The translations under genes and the position numbers were made by a program. From the NCBI RefSeq assembly GCF_012395815.1, contig NZ_JAAZQQ010000006.1:62001-126000 (forward strand): DNA of 64,000 bases, read 5' to 3'. The DNA is from Roseicyclus persicicus (GTDB taxonomy: Bacteria; Pseudomonadota; Alphaproteobacteria; Rhodobacterales; Rhodobacteraceae). Position 1 is the first letter of the stretch. Each line of letters begins with the position of its first letter. Below the pieces are notes generated by a model that saw only the letters and a list, made by a program, of their open reading frames with translations, was not told the DNA's origin and searched no databases. Below, in pieces: positions 18,748 through 26,767 of this stretch.

Positions 18748-18768
18748 GCCGCCCGATGGGCGGGCGGC
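18748..18768 (-). terminator. GC-rich hairpin with T-rich flank in the rplU leader
   Basis: GCCGCCCG (18748-18755) pairs with CGGGCGGC (18761-18768) around a five-base loop. The transcribed strand continues TTTGGGTTTTG. Lying between the candidate rplU promoter and the gene, it could terminate the upstream DUF2059 gene or act as an attenuator in the rplU-rpmA leader. Confidence 0.55.
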
Positions 18769-18780
18769 GATGGAGGCCTG

Positions 18781-18809
18781 CATGTGCCCCAACCGCCCCG
18801 CGCTGTCAA
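18781..18809 (-). promoter_or_regulatory. Candidate rplU-rpmA promoter
   Basis: A perfect TTGACA lies at 18809-18804 on the minus strand; a 17-base spacer leads to CACATG (18786-18781), a weak -10. It is 23 bases past the stop of the upstream gene. The -35 is convincing, the -10 is not. Confidence 0.4.
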
Positions 18810-18831
18810 GCCGGGACCGCGGGCGACCGCC

Positions 18832-19725
18832 TCAGGTATCCTCGCCCGCGATGAAGCCCGCCGCCGCCCGGCCGAGGTCGTGGCTGATCTCCTCGAACAG
18901 CACGTCGAAGCCCTCGAACAGGATCGCGTTCAGCGTCTGGCCCGCGGGCGTCGCCGACATCGCGGTATAGGTCGCCATCTCGGCGTCGGTCAGATCCTCG
19001 TAGGCGAGCGTCTGGTAGGCGAACAGCCAGTCGGTCGTGTCGGTGCGGATCTCGGGCTCCTGCCCCCAGACCTCGGCCAGCATCAGCTCCTCAGGGATCT
19101 CGGCCTCGAAGGCGCCGCCCTCCGACAGCCCGCGGTAGAAGGCGAAGTTCGAGTTGAGCGCGCCCGACACGTTGCGCTCCACCAGGTCGTTCACCGCGAT
19201 GAACTCGGTCAGGAGTGCGATCCGCGGCGCGCCCTCGGCGGCGCGGGTCCGGGCCAGTTCGGTCGCTGCCTCCTCCACGCCGGGCTCGAGGAAGGCCTGC
19301 CGCGCCGCGATCTCGCCCGCGGCCACGCGCCGGCCCAGGTCGCTGTCGTAGAAGGCCTGCAGCTCGGCCACCATCTCGGGCGTCAGCCGGTCGAGCGGCA
19401 CCGCCTCCTCGAAGGTCGCCACCATCCGCTCGACCGAGTAGATGCCGGCCACCACGGCGGGCCAGGCGCTGCCGCCCTGCCCCGGGAACATGTCGGCCTG
19501 CAGGTCGGGCCCCGCGGCCAGCCCCTCGGTCGCCATCACCTCGAGGATGGTGTAGAGGCCCATCGCCTCGAACAGCGCGCGCAGCTCGGGCGCCGCCTCG
19601 GCCAGCCGGCCCGCGGGCTCCACCAGCTGTGCCTCGCCCGCGCCCTGCTGGGCCAGCGCGGGCACGGGCAGCGCCGCAAGCGGCATCAGGGCGATGGGCA
19701 GGGCGAGGATCGAGGGCAGGCGCAT
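18832..19725 (-). CDS. Secreted DUF2059-type protein
   Basis: A 297-residue exported protein of unknown function. The N-terminus is a Sec signal ([20 protein letters not shown], then PALAQ). The mature part is helical and acidic, with two related segments that look like DUF2059 repeats: [20 protein letters not shown] and the later [20 protein letters not shown]. Proteins of this family are periplasmic and poorly characterised. The start at 19725 begins the signal peptide directly. It is separated from tRNA-Ser by ~175 bases. Confidence 0.78.
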   Translation of the reverse strand: MRLPSILALPIALMPLAALPVPALAQQGAGEAQLVEPAGRLAEAAPELRALFEAMGLYTILEVMATEGLAAGPDLQADMFPGQGGSAWPAVVAGIYSVERMVATFEEAVPLDRLTPEMVAELQAFYDSDLGRRVAAGEIAARQAFLEPGVEEAATELARTRAAEGAPRIALLTEFIAVNDLVERNVSGALNSNFAFYRGLSEGGAFEAEIPEELMLAEVWGQEPEIRTDTTDWLFAYQTLAYEDLTDAEMATYTAMSATPAGQTLNAILFEGFDVLFEEISHDLGRAAAGFIAGEDT

Positions 19726-19842
19726 GGTCACTCCGGTCTCTCTGGGGTCCTGCCTGCAACATGGCGCGCCCCGCGCGGGATTTCCATGCCCCCGCCCGGC
19801 CGCTTGCGCAAACGTGAGCGGCCCGCCGCCGCCCAAGACCCC

Positions 19843-19870
19843 TTGCGCCCCCGCGCGGCTGCCGCTAAAT
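19843..19870 (+). promoter_or_regulatory. Candidate promoter of tRNA-Ser
   Basis: TTGCGC (19843-19848), a 16-base spacer and CTAAAT (19865-19870) lie ~30 bases before the tRNA. Spacing and position fit a sigma-70-type tRNA promoter. Confidence 0.5.
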
Positions 19871-19900
19871 GCCCGCCCTACTGACCCTGACCCGAAGCGC

Positions 19901-19990
19901 GGAGAGGTGCCGGAGCGGTCGAACGGGGCGGTCTCGAAAACCGTTGTGGGTGCAAGCCCACCCAGGGTTCGAATCCCTGTCTCTCCGCCA
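19901..19990 (+). tRNA. tRNA-Ser (anticodon CGA)
   Basis: The 90-base sequence folds as a class II tRNA. The acceptor stem is GGAGAGG with TCTCTCC (last pair G-T), and the anticodon loop is CTCGAAA with CGA at 19935-19937. A long serine-type variable arm (GTGGGTGCAAGCCCAC) and the T arm with GGTTCGAATCC follow. CCA is encoded. It reads UCG codons, common in this GC-rich genome. Confidence 0.97.
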
Positions 19991-20069
19991 CTTCTCCCTT
20001 GCAGGCGCAACCATTGCCCCCCGGGGCCCGGGCGCTACCCTCCTTCCCGCACCGGAAGGAGACCCCCTG

Positions 20070-20414
20070 ATGATCCTCGCCCTCGTCGAGATTCCCCTGC
20101 CCGCCCGCCGGGCCCCCGACGAGATGATCCGGCAGTCGCTCGACAGCACCCGCATCTTCCACAAGGTCCGGGGCCTGCGCCGCAAGTACTACCTCGACAG
20201 CGACGCGGGCGGCGGCGGGATCTACGAGTTCGCCACCCGCGCCGACGCCGAGGCCTGGTTCAACGAGGGCTGGGCCGACTGGATGGAGGGCCGCTTCGGC
20301 GTGCGCCCGACGCTGCGCCTGTTCGATGCCCCCGTGGTGCTCGACAACGAGCGTGGCGAGGCGCGGGTGCAGGGCCGGCGCGTGCCCGCGCCCTGGGCCG
20401 AGGAGAAGGCTTGA
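20070..20414 (+). CDS. YdhR-like putative monooxygenase
   Basis: A 114-residue protein with a single dimeric alpha-beta-barrel domain. It matches the YdhR-type pattern: an N-terminal strand ILALVEIPLP, a helix DEMIRQSLDSTRIFHKVRGL, then RKYYLDSDAGGGGIYEFATRADAEAWFN and the C-terminal GVRPTLRLFDAPVVLDN (segments quoted in part). Family members are small oxygenase-like proteins of uncertain substrate. The ATG at 20070 follows GGAAGGAG (20053-20060) at a good distance. It sits just after tRNA-Ser and is followed 58 bases later by the peptidase. Confidence 0.75.
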   Translation: MILALVEIPLPARRAPDEMIRQSLDSTRIFHKVRGLRRKYYLDSDAGGGGIYEFATRADAEAWFNEGWADWMEGRFGVRPTLRLFDAPVVLDNERGEARVQGRRVPAPWAEEKA

Positions 20415-20472
20415 GGCCCCCGGCCCCTCCTGTCACACTGACCCCGCTGCCTGCCACTAGGGGGTCCGGACC

Positions 20473-21858
20473 ATGCTTGACATCACCTCCCGCGACGCCG
20501 CGGTCACGCTGGCCCGCGACATCGCGCGGGATGACGCCTTCCGCGCGGCGCTGGCCGACCTGATCGCCTTCCCGACCGACGCAAGTCGCCCCGACGCGCC
20601 CCTGCACGCCTATCTCGCCCATGTCGCGCAGGGCTTCGCCGCGATGGGCTTCGAGACCCAGGGCTACAGCTCCGATGGCCGCCCCTTCCTCGTCGCCTCG
20701 CGCATCGAGGACCGCGCGCGCCCGACGGTCCTCGGCTATGCCCATGGCGACACCGTGCCGGGGATGGAGGGCCGCTGGGCCGCCGGCCGCGACCCCTGGG
20801 CGCTGACCGAGGACGCCGCCACGGGGCGCTGGTACGGGCGCGGGATCGCCGACAACAAGGGCCAGATGCTGGTCAACATGACCGCGCTGCAGGCGGTGCT
20901 GCTGGCGCGCGGGTCGCTGGGGTTCAACGCCCATGTGCTGATCGAGATGGGCGAGGAGATCGGCTCGCCCGGCCTGCGCAAGGTCTGCGAGCGGCTGAAG
21001 CCGCACCTCAAGGCCGACCTGCTGGTCGCCTCCGACGGGCCGCGGGTCGACGCCGACACCCCCACGATCTTCCTCGGCGCCCGCGGCGGCGCCACCTTCC
21101 GGCTGCGTCTGAAACGGCGCCAGGGCGGGCGGCATTCCGGCAATTTCGGCGGCGCGCTGAGGAACCCCGCGCTGGAACTGGCCCATGCGCTCGCCTCCCT
21201 CACCTCCGCCACCGGCGCGCTGCAGGTGCCGGGCTGGGTGCCCGAGGGCATTCCCGAAGCGGCCCGCGCGGCGCTCGCCGGCCTCACCCCCGCCGGCGGC
21301 GAGGTGGACCCCGACTGGGGCGCCGAGGGCCTCACGCCCGCCGAGCGCATCCACGCCTGGAATTCGGCCGAGATCCTGGCCTTCTCCGCCGGCGACATCG
21401 CGCATCCGGTCAACGCCATCCCCGACCGCGCCGAGGCGGTGGTGCAGCTGCGCTATGTCCCCGGCATCGACGACACCCGCCTCGCCGAAGCGCTGCGCGC
21501 CCATCTCGACGCCCACGGCTTCGCCGACATCGAGATCGAGGAACAGGGCCCCCGCTTCCGCGCCTCTGCCACGCCCGTCGACCACCCCGCCGCCCGCTTC
21601 GCCGCCGCGTCGGTCGCCCGCACCCAGGGGGCTGAGCCGGTGGTCCTGCCCTCCCTCGGCGGCTCGCTGCCGAACGACATCTTCACCGAAGTGCTGGGCC
21701 TGCCCACCGTCTGGGTGCCCCACTCCTACCCCGGCTGCTCCCAGCACGCCCCCGACGAGCACCTGCCGGCCGCGATCTTCCCCGACGCGGCGGGGCTCAT
21801 GGCCGGGCTCTACTGGGATCTCGGCGAAGCCTCGCCCGAGGTACTCGGGCTGTCCTGA
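20473..21858 (+). CDS. M20 family metallopeptidase (dipeptidase-like)
   Basis: A 461-residue zinc hydrolase of the ArgE/DapE/CPG2 family. Catalytic-domain motifs are LGYAHGDTVPG (metal His and Asp), RGIADNKGQ (bridging Asp), IEMGEEIGSPG (catalytic and metal Glu) and VASDGPRV. The dimerisation lid follows from ~210, and the last metal His is in TVWVPHSYPGCSQHAPDE. It likely cleaves a dipeptide or an N-acyl amino acid. It is cytoplasmic, with no signal peptide. Its 3' end overlaps the convergent holin gene by 49 bases. Confidence 0.9.
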   Translation: MLDITSRDAAVTLARDIARDDAFRAALADLIAFPTDASRPDAPLHAYLAHVAQGFAAMGFETQGYSSDGRPFLVASRIEDRARPTVLGYAHGDTVPGMEGRWAAGRDPWALTEDAATGRWYGRGIADNKGQMLVNMTALQAVLLARGSLGFNAHVLIEMGEEIGSPGLRKVCERLKPHLKADLLVASDGPRVDADTPTIFLGARGGATFRLRLKRRQGGRHSGNFGGALRNPALELAHALASLTSATGALQVPGWVPEGIPEAARAALAGLTPAGGEVDPDWGAEGLTPAERIHAWNSAEILAFSAGDIAHPVNAIPDRAEAVVQLRYVPGIDDTRLAEALRAHLDAHGFADIEIEEQGPRFRASATPVDHPAARFAAASVARTQGAEPVVLPSLGGSLPNDIFTEVLGLPTVWVPHSYPGCSQHAPDEHLPAAIFPDAAGLMAGLYWDLGEASPEVLGLS

Positions 21859-22367
21859 CCGCCCGCATTGCGCCAGGCCGACAGGGCCGGGTTCGTCGCC
21901 ACCGGGTCGTCCGCCGGCGCCTGCTCCACCCCGCGCCGCCAGGGCGCCCGCAGCGGCCGGCGCGGTGCCGGGGCCACGCGCAGGTAATGCAGCTCCCGTG
22001 CGCCGAAGTAGAAGCTGACGATCGCGCCGAGCAGCCACCACAGCGGCTCCGGTACCGCGTCGAGCCCCACCATCCGCGCGGCAAAGCCCACCGGGTCCAC
22101 CATCGCGTAGACGAACAGCCCGATGGTCCCCAAGGCCAGCATCGGCCGCGGCAGCCGGTTCAACCCGTTGATCCCGCGGTCGAACCAGCCGCCGGTGGCG
22201 AACTGGAACTCGGCCGCCGCCGTTTCCATCGTGGCGCGATGGATCTCGGCGTTCAGCTCCATCGCCCGCGTCGCGTTGGGCACGAAGACCTCCGAGATCC
22301 CTTCGGCCGCCTCCCCGATGGCCTCGGCGGCGCGGCCCACGCCCACGGCCCGGTCGATCAGTCCCAT
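21810..22367 (-). CDS. Holin-family membrane protein (gene-transfer-agent lysis type)
   Basis: A 185-residue protein resembling the '3TM holin' family. An amphipathic N-terminus (GLIDRAVGVGRAAEAIGEAA) is followed by a soluble helix, two clear membrane helices (MLALGTIGLFVYAMVDPVGF; EPLWWLLGAIVSFYFGAREL) and a Pro/Arg-rich C-terminal tail. Its start overlaps the end of the endolysin by 10 bases. In Rhodobacteraceae such a pair lyses cells to release gene transfer agents; that role is inferred from the pairing. No phage structural genes are nearby. Confidence 0.8.
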   Translation of the reverse strand: MGLIDRAVGVGRAAEAIGEAAEGISEVFVPNATRAMELNAEIHRATMETAAAEFQFATGGWFDRGINGLNRLPRPMLALGTIGLFVYAMVDPVGFAARMVGLDAVPEPLWWLLGAIVSFYFGARELHYLRVAPAPRRPLRAPWRRGVEQAPADDPVATNPALSAWRNAGGQDSPSTSGEASPRSQ

Positions 22368-22969
22368 GCCGCCACCCGGGCGCGATGCTCGGCCTCCGTC
22401 AGGTGCCAGCGCGGCGCGATGAAGGTCTCGGCCCGCAGGATCCAGCCGCCCTTGCCGCCATCGCGCCGGCGCGCGTATTTTCGGCTCGCCGGGCGGCGGT
22501 CGCCGATGGCGTAGTAGTAGTTCCGCCGCGCGATGCCGTAGGCGTCGACCAGGTGGTCGGGCGCCTGCGCCAGCGCCGCATGGGCCGCCCGCGCCGTCTG
22601 CGGCCCGATCACCCCGTCGACGGCGATGTCGAGCCCCATGTCGCGCAAGAGCCGCTGCAGGATCCGCACCGCGTTCGAGCCCGCGTTCACGTACATGTCG
22701 AACACGGTCGGCTGCAACGCCTCGGGCAGCATCCCGATGCGCGGCCGCTCGAAATACTCCGCGACGAAGATGTCGACCGCCTGCGCCCGGCCCAGCCGCC
22801 GCACGTCGCCCGCATCCACATCCCCGTCCCGGTCGAGGTCCAGCCCCAGCGCGCGCATCGTGTGGATGGTCACGCCGAAATTGGTCGCCCCGCCCGGATC
22901 GTCCGGGTCATTCACGTAGCCGCCTTCGCGCGCCACGATCTCTTCCGCCAGTGAACGAACCGACTGCAT
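22358..22969 (-). CDS. GH108 N-acetylmuramidase endolysin with EF-hand loop
   Basis: A 203-residue peptidoglycan hydrolase. The catalytic GH108 domain has the glutamate at residue 15 in REGGYVNDPDDPGGATNFGV. Residues 44-55 (DLDRDGDVDAGD) form a perfect calcium-binding EF-hand loop with Asp at positions 1, 3, 5, 7, 9 and 12. The C-terminal peptidoglycan-binding half has FDMYVNAGSNAVRILQRLL and DGVIGPQTARA. No signal peptide is present, so export would rely on the holin. The ATG at 22969 has GGAGG eight bases upstream; an ATG at 22984 lacks one. Confidence 0.88.
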   Translation of the reverse strand: MQSVRSLAEEIVAREGGYVNDPDDPGGATNFGVTIHTMRALGLDLDRDGDVDAGDVRRLGRAQAVDIFVAEYFERPRIGMLPEALQPTVFDMYVNAGSNAVRILQRLLRDMGLDIAVDGVIGPQTARAAHAALAQAPDHLVDAYGIARRNYYYAIGDRRPASRKYARRRDGGKGGWILRAETFIAPRWHLTEAEHRARVAAWD

Positions 22970-23022
22970 GGGCCCGCCCTCCATGCTCGGTTACATCTGC
23001 CCCGACCCTAGCCGCGAAACCC

Positions 23023-23037
23023 CTAAGGCCGGGTTAA
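23023..23037 (-). promoter_or_regulatory. CtrA-like site upstream of the endolysin-holin pair
   Basis: The minus strand reads TTAA-N7-TTAG, one mismatch from the CtrA consensus TTAA-N7-TTAA. It sits 54 bases upstream of the endolysin start. CtrA is known to be needed for gene-transfer-agent lysis in Rhodobacter capsulatus; direct binding here is inference. Confidence 0.45.
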
Positions 23038-23050
23038 CGAAACCCGGCTC

Positions 23051-23086
23051 CCCCCTTCATCTTTCCAAAAATACGCTCTTCCGGAG
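23051..23086 (-). repeat. Dispersed intergenic repeat, divergent copy (c)
   Basis: On the minus strand CTCCGGAAGAGCGTATTTTTG is followed by GAAAGATGAAGGGGG. It retains the GTATTT...GAAAGATG core but not the hairpin. It lies between the endolysin start and the indolepyruvate oxidoreductase stop. Confidence 0.6.
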
Positions 23087-23119
23087 CAACGCCCGTCCAA
23101 GGCACACCGCCCCTCAAGA

Positions 23120-23170
23120 GGCCCGCGCCGCGCCAGCGGCGCGCCCCCCGGCGACGCCGAAGGCGGCGCA
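23120..23170 (-). repeat. 51-bp GC-rich double-hairpin repeat, copy 1
   Basis: The reverse complement of 23120-23170 matches 46568-46618 at 49 of 51 positions without gaps. It forms two hairpins (GCC-TTC-GGC, and CGCGCCGC with GCGGCGCG). It lies just downstream of the indolepyruvate oxidoreductase stop, reading away from it. Confidence 0.85.
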
Positions 23171-23175
23171 ATCCC

Positions 23176-26100
23176 TCATTCGGCCGCACGCGCCAGCGGC
23201 GCATCCCCGGCCGACAGCCGCGCCAGGATCTCCTCCCGCCGCTTCGCCGCCTTCGCCGCGTTCGCCTCCTTCACCGGCCCGAACCCCCGGATCGACAGCG
23301 GCAGCTCGGCCAGCGCCACCAGCGCGTCGGCATCCACCTGCCCCGCCTTCGGCAGCCACGTGCCCATGTCGGCCTCGTATTGCCGGATCAGCGCGCGCTC
23401 CATCCGCCGCTCCGCCGTATGGCCAAACGGGTTCAACGGCGTCCCGCGCAGCCCCTTCATCCGGGCCAGCAGCGGGTAGACCCGCATCATCCAGCCCCCG
23501 AACTCCCGCTTCCTCGGCCGCCCGGCCCCGTCCCGCCCCGGCAGCAGCGGCGGCGCGAGGTGGAACTTCATCGTGAAATCGCCCTCGAACTCGGCCCGCG
23601 CCTTGGCCTCGGTCGCGAGATGCAGCCGCGCGACCTCGAATTCATCCTTGTAGGCCAGGAGCTTGTGATACCCCTTCGCCACCGCCTCCTTCAGCCGCGG
23701 GTCGGCCACGCCATCGACCATCCGCCGATACCGCTTCGCCAGCCGCCGGCCCTGGTAGGCCACCAGGTGATCGGCCCGGAACGCGATCTTTTCCTCCAGC
23801 GACTTCGGCTTGTCCACGACGACCCCGGCCAGCAGCCGCGCCGCCGCCTGCGGGTTCGCCACCGCCCAGCGGCCCATCTCGAAGGCCTGCGCGTTGCGCT
23901 CCACCGCCGCGCCGTTCAGCACGATGGCCTGCGAAATCGCGTCATGCGACAGCGGGACCAGCCCCATCTGCCAGGCCGCGCCGAAGACCATCATGTTCGA
24001 ATAGATCGAATCGCCCAGCAGGATGCGCGCCAGCTCTGTCGCGTCGAACAGCGCCAGCCGATCGCGCAGCCGCGCTTGAAGAGCGACCTCCAGGTCCTTG
24101 CCCGGAATACGGAATTCCGTGTTGCGGGTGAAGTCGCCGGTGATGATCTCGTGGCTGTTCACCGCCGCGCCCGTCTGCCCCGTCCGCATCAGGCCCAGCG
24201 TCTTGGCCCCGCCGGTGACGACGAGGTCGCCCCCGATCACCGCATGCGCCTCGCCAAGCCCGACGCGGATCGCCGAGATGTCCTCGGGCCGCTCGGCCAG
24301 CCGCAGGTGGATCCAGACCGCGCCGCCCTTCTGCGCCAGCCCCGCCATCTCGATCATGCCGACGCCCTTGCCGTCGATCGCTGCTGCCTGCGCCATCACC
24401 GCGCCGATGGTCACGACGCCGGTGCCGCCCACCCCCGTGACCAGAACGTTGTGGGTGCCCGAGATCGCCGGCAGCACCGGGTCGGGCAGCCCCGACAGGT
24501 CGACCTCGGCGGTCGCCTGTTTCCTGATCTTCGCGCCCTCCAGCGTCACGAAGCTGGGGCAGAAGCCCTTGAGACAGCTGAAATCCTTGTTGCACGACGA
24601 CTGGTCGATCGCCCGCTTGCGGCCCAGCTCCGTCTCCACTGGCACGATGGACACGCAGTTCGACTGCACCCCGCAATCGCCGCAGCCCTCGCAGACGTCG
24701 GTGTTGATGAACACCCGCCGGTCCGGGTCAGGAAACTTGCCGCGCTTGCGCCGCCGCCGCTTCTCGGCCGCGCAGGTCTGGACGTAGATGATGGCCGAGA
24801 CGCCCTCGATCTCCTGGAACTTCTCCTGAACCGCCATCAGCTCATCGCGCGGGTGCCGTTCGAGGCCCGAGGGGAAGGCCGACCAGTCGATCTCCTCCTT
24901 GGGGTCATGCACCAGCGCGATGTGCGGCACGCCCATCGCCTGCAGCTCGCGCGCGATGCGGGCCGGGTCGAGGTCGCCCTCGTTGTGCTGCCCGCCGGTC
25001 ATGGCGACCGCGTCGTTGAACAGGATCTTGTAGGTGATGTTCGTCTTCGCGGCCAATGCTGCCCGGATCGCAAGGATGCCCGAATGGTTGTAGGTGCCTT
25101 CGCCCAGGTTCTGGAAGACGTGCTTGCGGGTGGAAAACGGCGCCTCGCCGATCCAGTTCGCACCCTCGCCGCCCATGTGGGTGTAGGCCTCGGTGTTGCG
25201 GTCCATCCACTTGGCCATGAAGTGGCAGCCGATCCCCGCGCCCGCCCGCGCGCCGTCGGGCACGCGGGTCGAGGTGTTGTGCGGGCAGCCCGAGCAGAAC
25301 CACGGCGTCCGCGTGGCGAGGTCGGGGGCGTTGTTGGCGCGCGCCGCCTCCTCCACCCGCGCGATGCCGGCGCGGATGCGGTCGGTGCCGCGCCCCTCCT
25401 CCACAAGGATGCGGCCGAGCTTCAGCGCGATGTCGGCGGGGTCGAGCGCGAATTTCGCAGGGAACAGGACGGGGCCGTTCGACCCCTTCTTGTAGCCGTA
25501 GACGCGCCGGCCGCGGCGGTCGTCGAAGATCGCCTCCTTGACCTGCACCTCGATCAGCTTGCGCTTTTCCTCGACGACGACGATCAACTCCAGCCCCTCG
25601 GCCCAGTCGTGGAACCCCTTCATGTCGAGCGGCCAGGTCTGCCCCACCTTGTAGGTGGTCACGCCCAGCCGCTCAGCCTCGGCCTCGTCGATCCCCAGCG
25701 CGGCCAGCGCCGACAAGAGGTCGAGCCAGTTCTTGCCCGCCGCAACGAAGCCGATCTTGGCGCCCGGCTTGCCGTGCACCCGCCGGTCCATCCCGTTGGC
25801 GTGGGAAAACGCCTCGGCCGCGAAGCGCTTGTATTCCAGCAGACGCTCCTCCTGCGCGATCCAGTGGTCGCCGAGGCGGATGTTCAGGCCGCCCTCGGGC
25901 ATCTGGAACTCGGGCAGGACAAAACCCATGCGGTCCGGCCGCCCGTCGACCACGGCGGTCGCCTCCACCGTGTCCTTCATCGTCTTGAGGCCCACCCAGA
26001 CGCCCGCGAACCGGCTGAGCGCGAAACCGTAGAGGCCGTAATCGAGGATCTCCTGCACCCCCGCCGGCGACAGGACCGGCATGTGCACGTCGACCAGCGC

Positions 26101-26583
26101 CCAGTCGGACTGGTGGCAGACGGTCGAGGATTCGCCGGTGTGGTCGTCGCCCATCGCCATCAGCACGCCGCCGTGGCGCGAGGTGCCGGCCATGTTGACG
26201 TGGCGCATCACGTCGCCCGAGCGGTCCACCCCCGGCCCCTTGCCGTACCACAGGCCGAAGACGCCGTCGAACTTGCCCTCGCCCCGCAATTCCGCCTGCT
26301 GCGAGCCCCAGAGCGCGGTGGCGGCCAGATCCTCGTTCAGCCCCGGCTGGAAGAGCACGTCGGCCGCCTCCAGATGCTTCTTCGCCCGCGCCATCTGCAT
26401 GTCGACGGCCCCCAGAGGCGAGCCGCGGTAGCCCGTGACGAGGCCCGCGGTGTTCAGCCCTGCGGCGCGGTCGCGGGCCTTCTGCATCAGCATCAGCCGC
26501 ACCAGCGCCTGGGTGCCGTTCAAAAGGACTGGGGATTTCGACAGATCGAACCGATCGTCGAGCGAAACCTGCTGCACTCCCAT
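23176..26583 (-). CDS. Indolepyruvate ferredoxin oxidoreductase, fused subunits
   Basis: A 1135-residue 2-oxoacid:acceptor oxidoreductase that decarboxylates aryl-pyruvates to acyl-CoA. Order: N-terminal pyrimidine-binding domain (~25-230, LVTGYRGSPLGAVD), a TPP domain (~430-620) with WFCSGCPHNTST and GEGTYNHSGILAIRAA, then a ferredoxin-like cluster region (VCEGCGDCGVQSNC; SSCNKDFSCLKGFCP). A gamma-type domain from ~750 (VTGVGGTGVVTIGAVMAQAA) and a C-terminal helical part (DHLVAYQGRRLAKRYR) complete it. IorA and IorB functions are in one chain. The ATG at 26583 follows GGGAGG. A LysR gene is divergent. Confidence 0.92.
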   Translation of the reverse strand: MGVQQVSLDDRFDLSKSPVLLNGTQALVRLMLMQKARDRAAGLNTAGLVTGYRGSPLGAVDMQMARAKKHLEAADVLFQPGLNEDLAATALWGSQQAELRGEGKFDGVFGLWYGKGPGVDRSGDVMRHVNMAGTSRHGGVLMAMGDDHTGESSTVCHQSDWALVDVHMPVLSPAGVQEILDYGLYGFALSRFAGVWVGLKTMKDTVEATAVVDGRPDRMGFVLPEFQMPEGGLNIRLGDHWIAQEERLLEYKRFAAEAFSHANGMDRRVHGKPGAKIGFVAAGKNWLDLLSALAALGIDEAEAERLGVTTYKVGQTWPLDMKGFHDWAEGLELIVVVEEKRKLIEVQVKEAIFDDRRGRRVYGYKKGSNGPVLFPAKFALDPADIALKLGRILVEEGRGTDRIRAGIARVEEAARANNAPDLATRTPWFCSGCPHNTSTRVPDGARAGAGIGCHFMAKWMDRNTEAYTHMGGEGANWIGEAPFSTRKHVFQNLGEGTYNHSGILAIRAALAAKTNITYKILFNDAVAMTGGQHNEGDLDPARIARELQAMGVPHIALVHDPKEEIDWSAFPSGLERHPRDELMAVQEKFQEIEGVSAIIYVQTCAAEKRRRRKRGKFPDPDRRVFINTDVCEGCGDCGVQSNCVSIVPVETELGRKRAIDQSSCNKDFSCLKGFCPSFVTLEGAKIRKQATAEVDLSGLPDPVLPAISGTHNVLVTGVGGTGVVTIGAVMAQAAAIDGKGVGMIEMAGLAQKGGAVWIHLRLAERPEDISAIRVGLGEAHAVIGGDLVVTGGAKTLGLMRTGQTGAAVNSHEIITGDFTRNTEFRIPGKDLEVALQARLRDRLALFDATELARILLGDSIYSNMMVFGAAWQMGLVPLSHDAISQAIVLNGAAVERNAQAFEMGRWAVANPQAAARLLAGVVVDKPKSLEEKIAFRADHLVAYQGRRLAKRYRRMVDGVADPRLKEAVAKGYHKLLAYKDEFEVARLHLATEAKARAEFEGDFTMKFHLAPPLLPGRDGAGRPRKREFGGWMMRVYPLLARMKGLRGTPLNPFGHTAERRMERALIRQYEADMGTWLPKAGQVDADALVALAELPLSIRGFGPVKEANAAKAAKRREEILARLSAGDAPLARAAE

Positions 26584-26627
26584 GGTCGGGCCTCCCGTGA
26601 CAGCGTGGATCGTTGTATCTGCGACGG

Positions 26628-26657
26628 AGTATAGGTCATGTATGCTGACCTGTCCAA
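26628..26657 (-). promoter_or_regulatory. Promoter of the indolepyruvate oxidoreductase with internal LysR-type operator
   Basis: On the minus strand TTGGAC (26657-26652), an 18-base spacer and TATACT (26633-26628) make a good sigma-70 promoter. The inverted repeat AGGTCA-N7-TGACCT spans 26633-26651, inside the spacer, and contains a T-N11-A core (26636-26648). Repression or activation by the divergent LysR protein is the natural reading. Confidence 0.6.
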
Positions 26658-26767
26658 TATAATCGCCGCGCGGTGGCGCTGTCGCAAAAAACACGCGCGA
26701 TGCGGGTATTCCCTCTTTGCAAGCGCTTTGGCGCACCCCTAAATGCGCACCGGACAGGAGGCCGGCG

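Noticed and set aside
22970-22984. Upstream ATG for the endolysin
   Set aside because: The stretch it would add encodes the GGAGG ribosome site of the chosen ATG, and it has no site of its own.
23380-26634. A 1084-codon open frame on the plus strand, opposite the indolepyruvate oxidoreductase
   Set aside because: It is an antisense frame kept open by high GC. Its translation is His/Arg/Gly-rich without any domain, whereas the minus strand has clear Fe-S, TPP and gamma-domain motifs.
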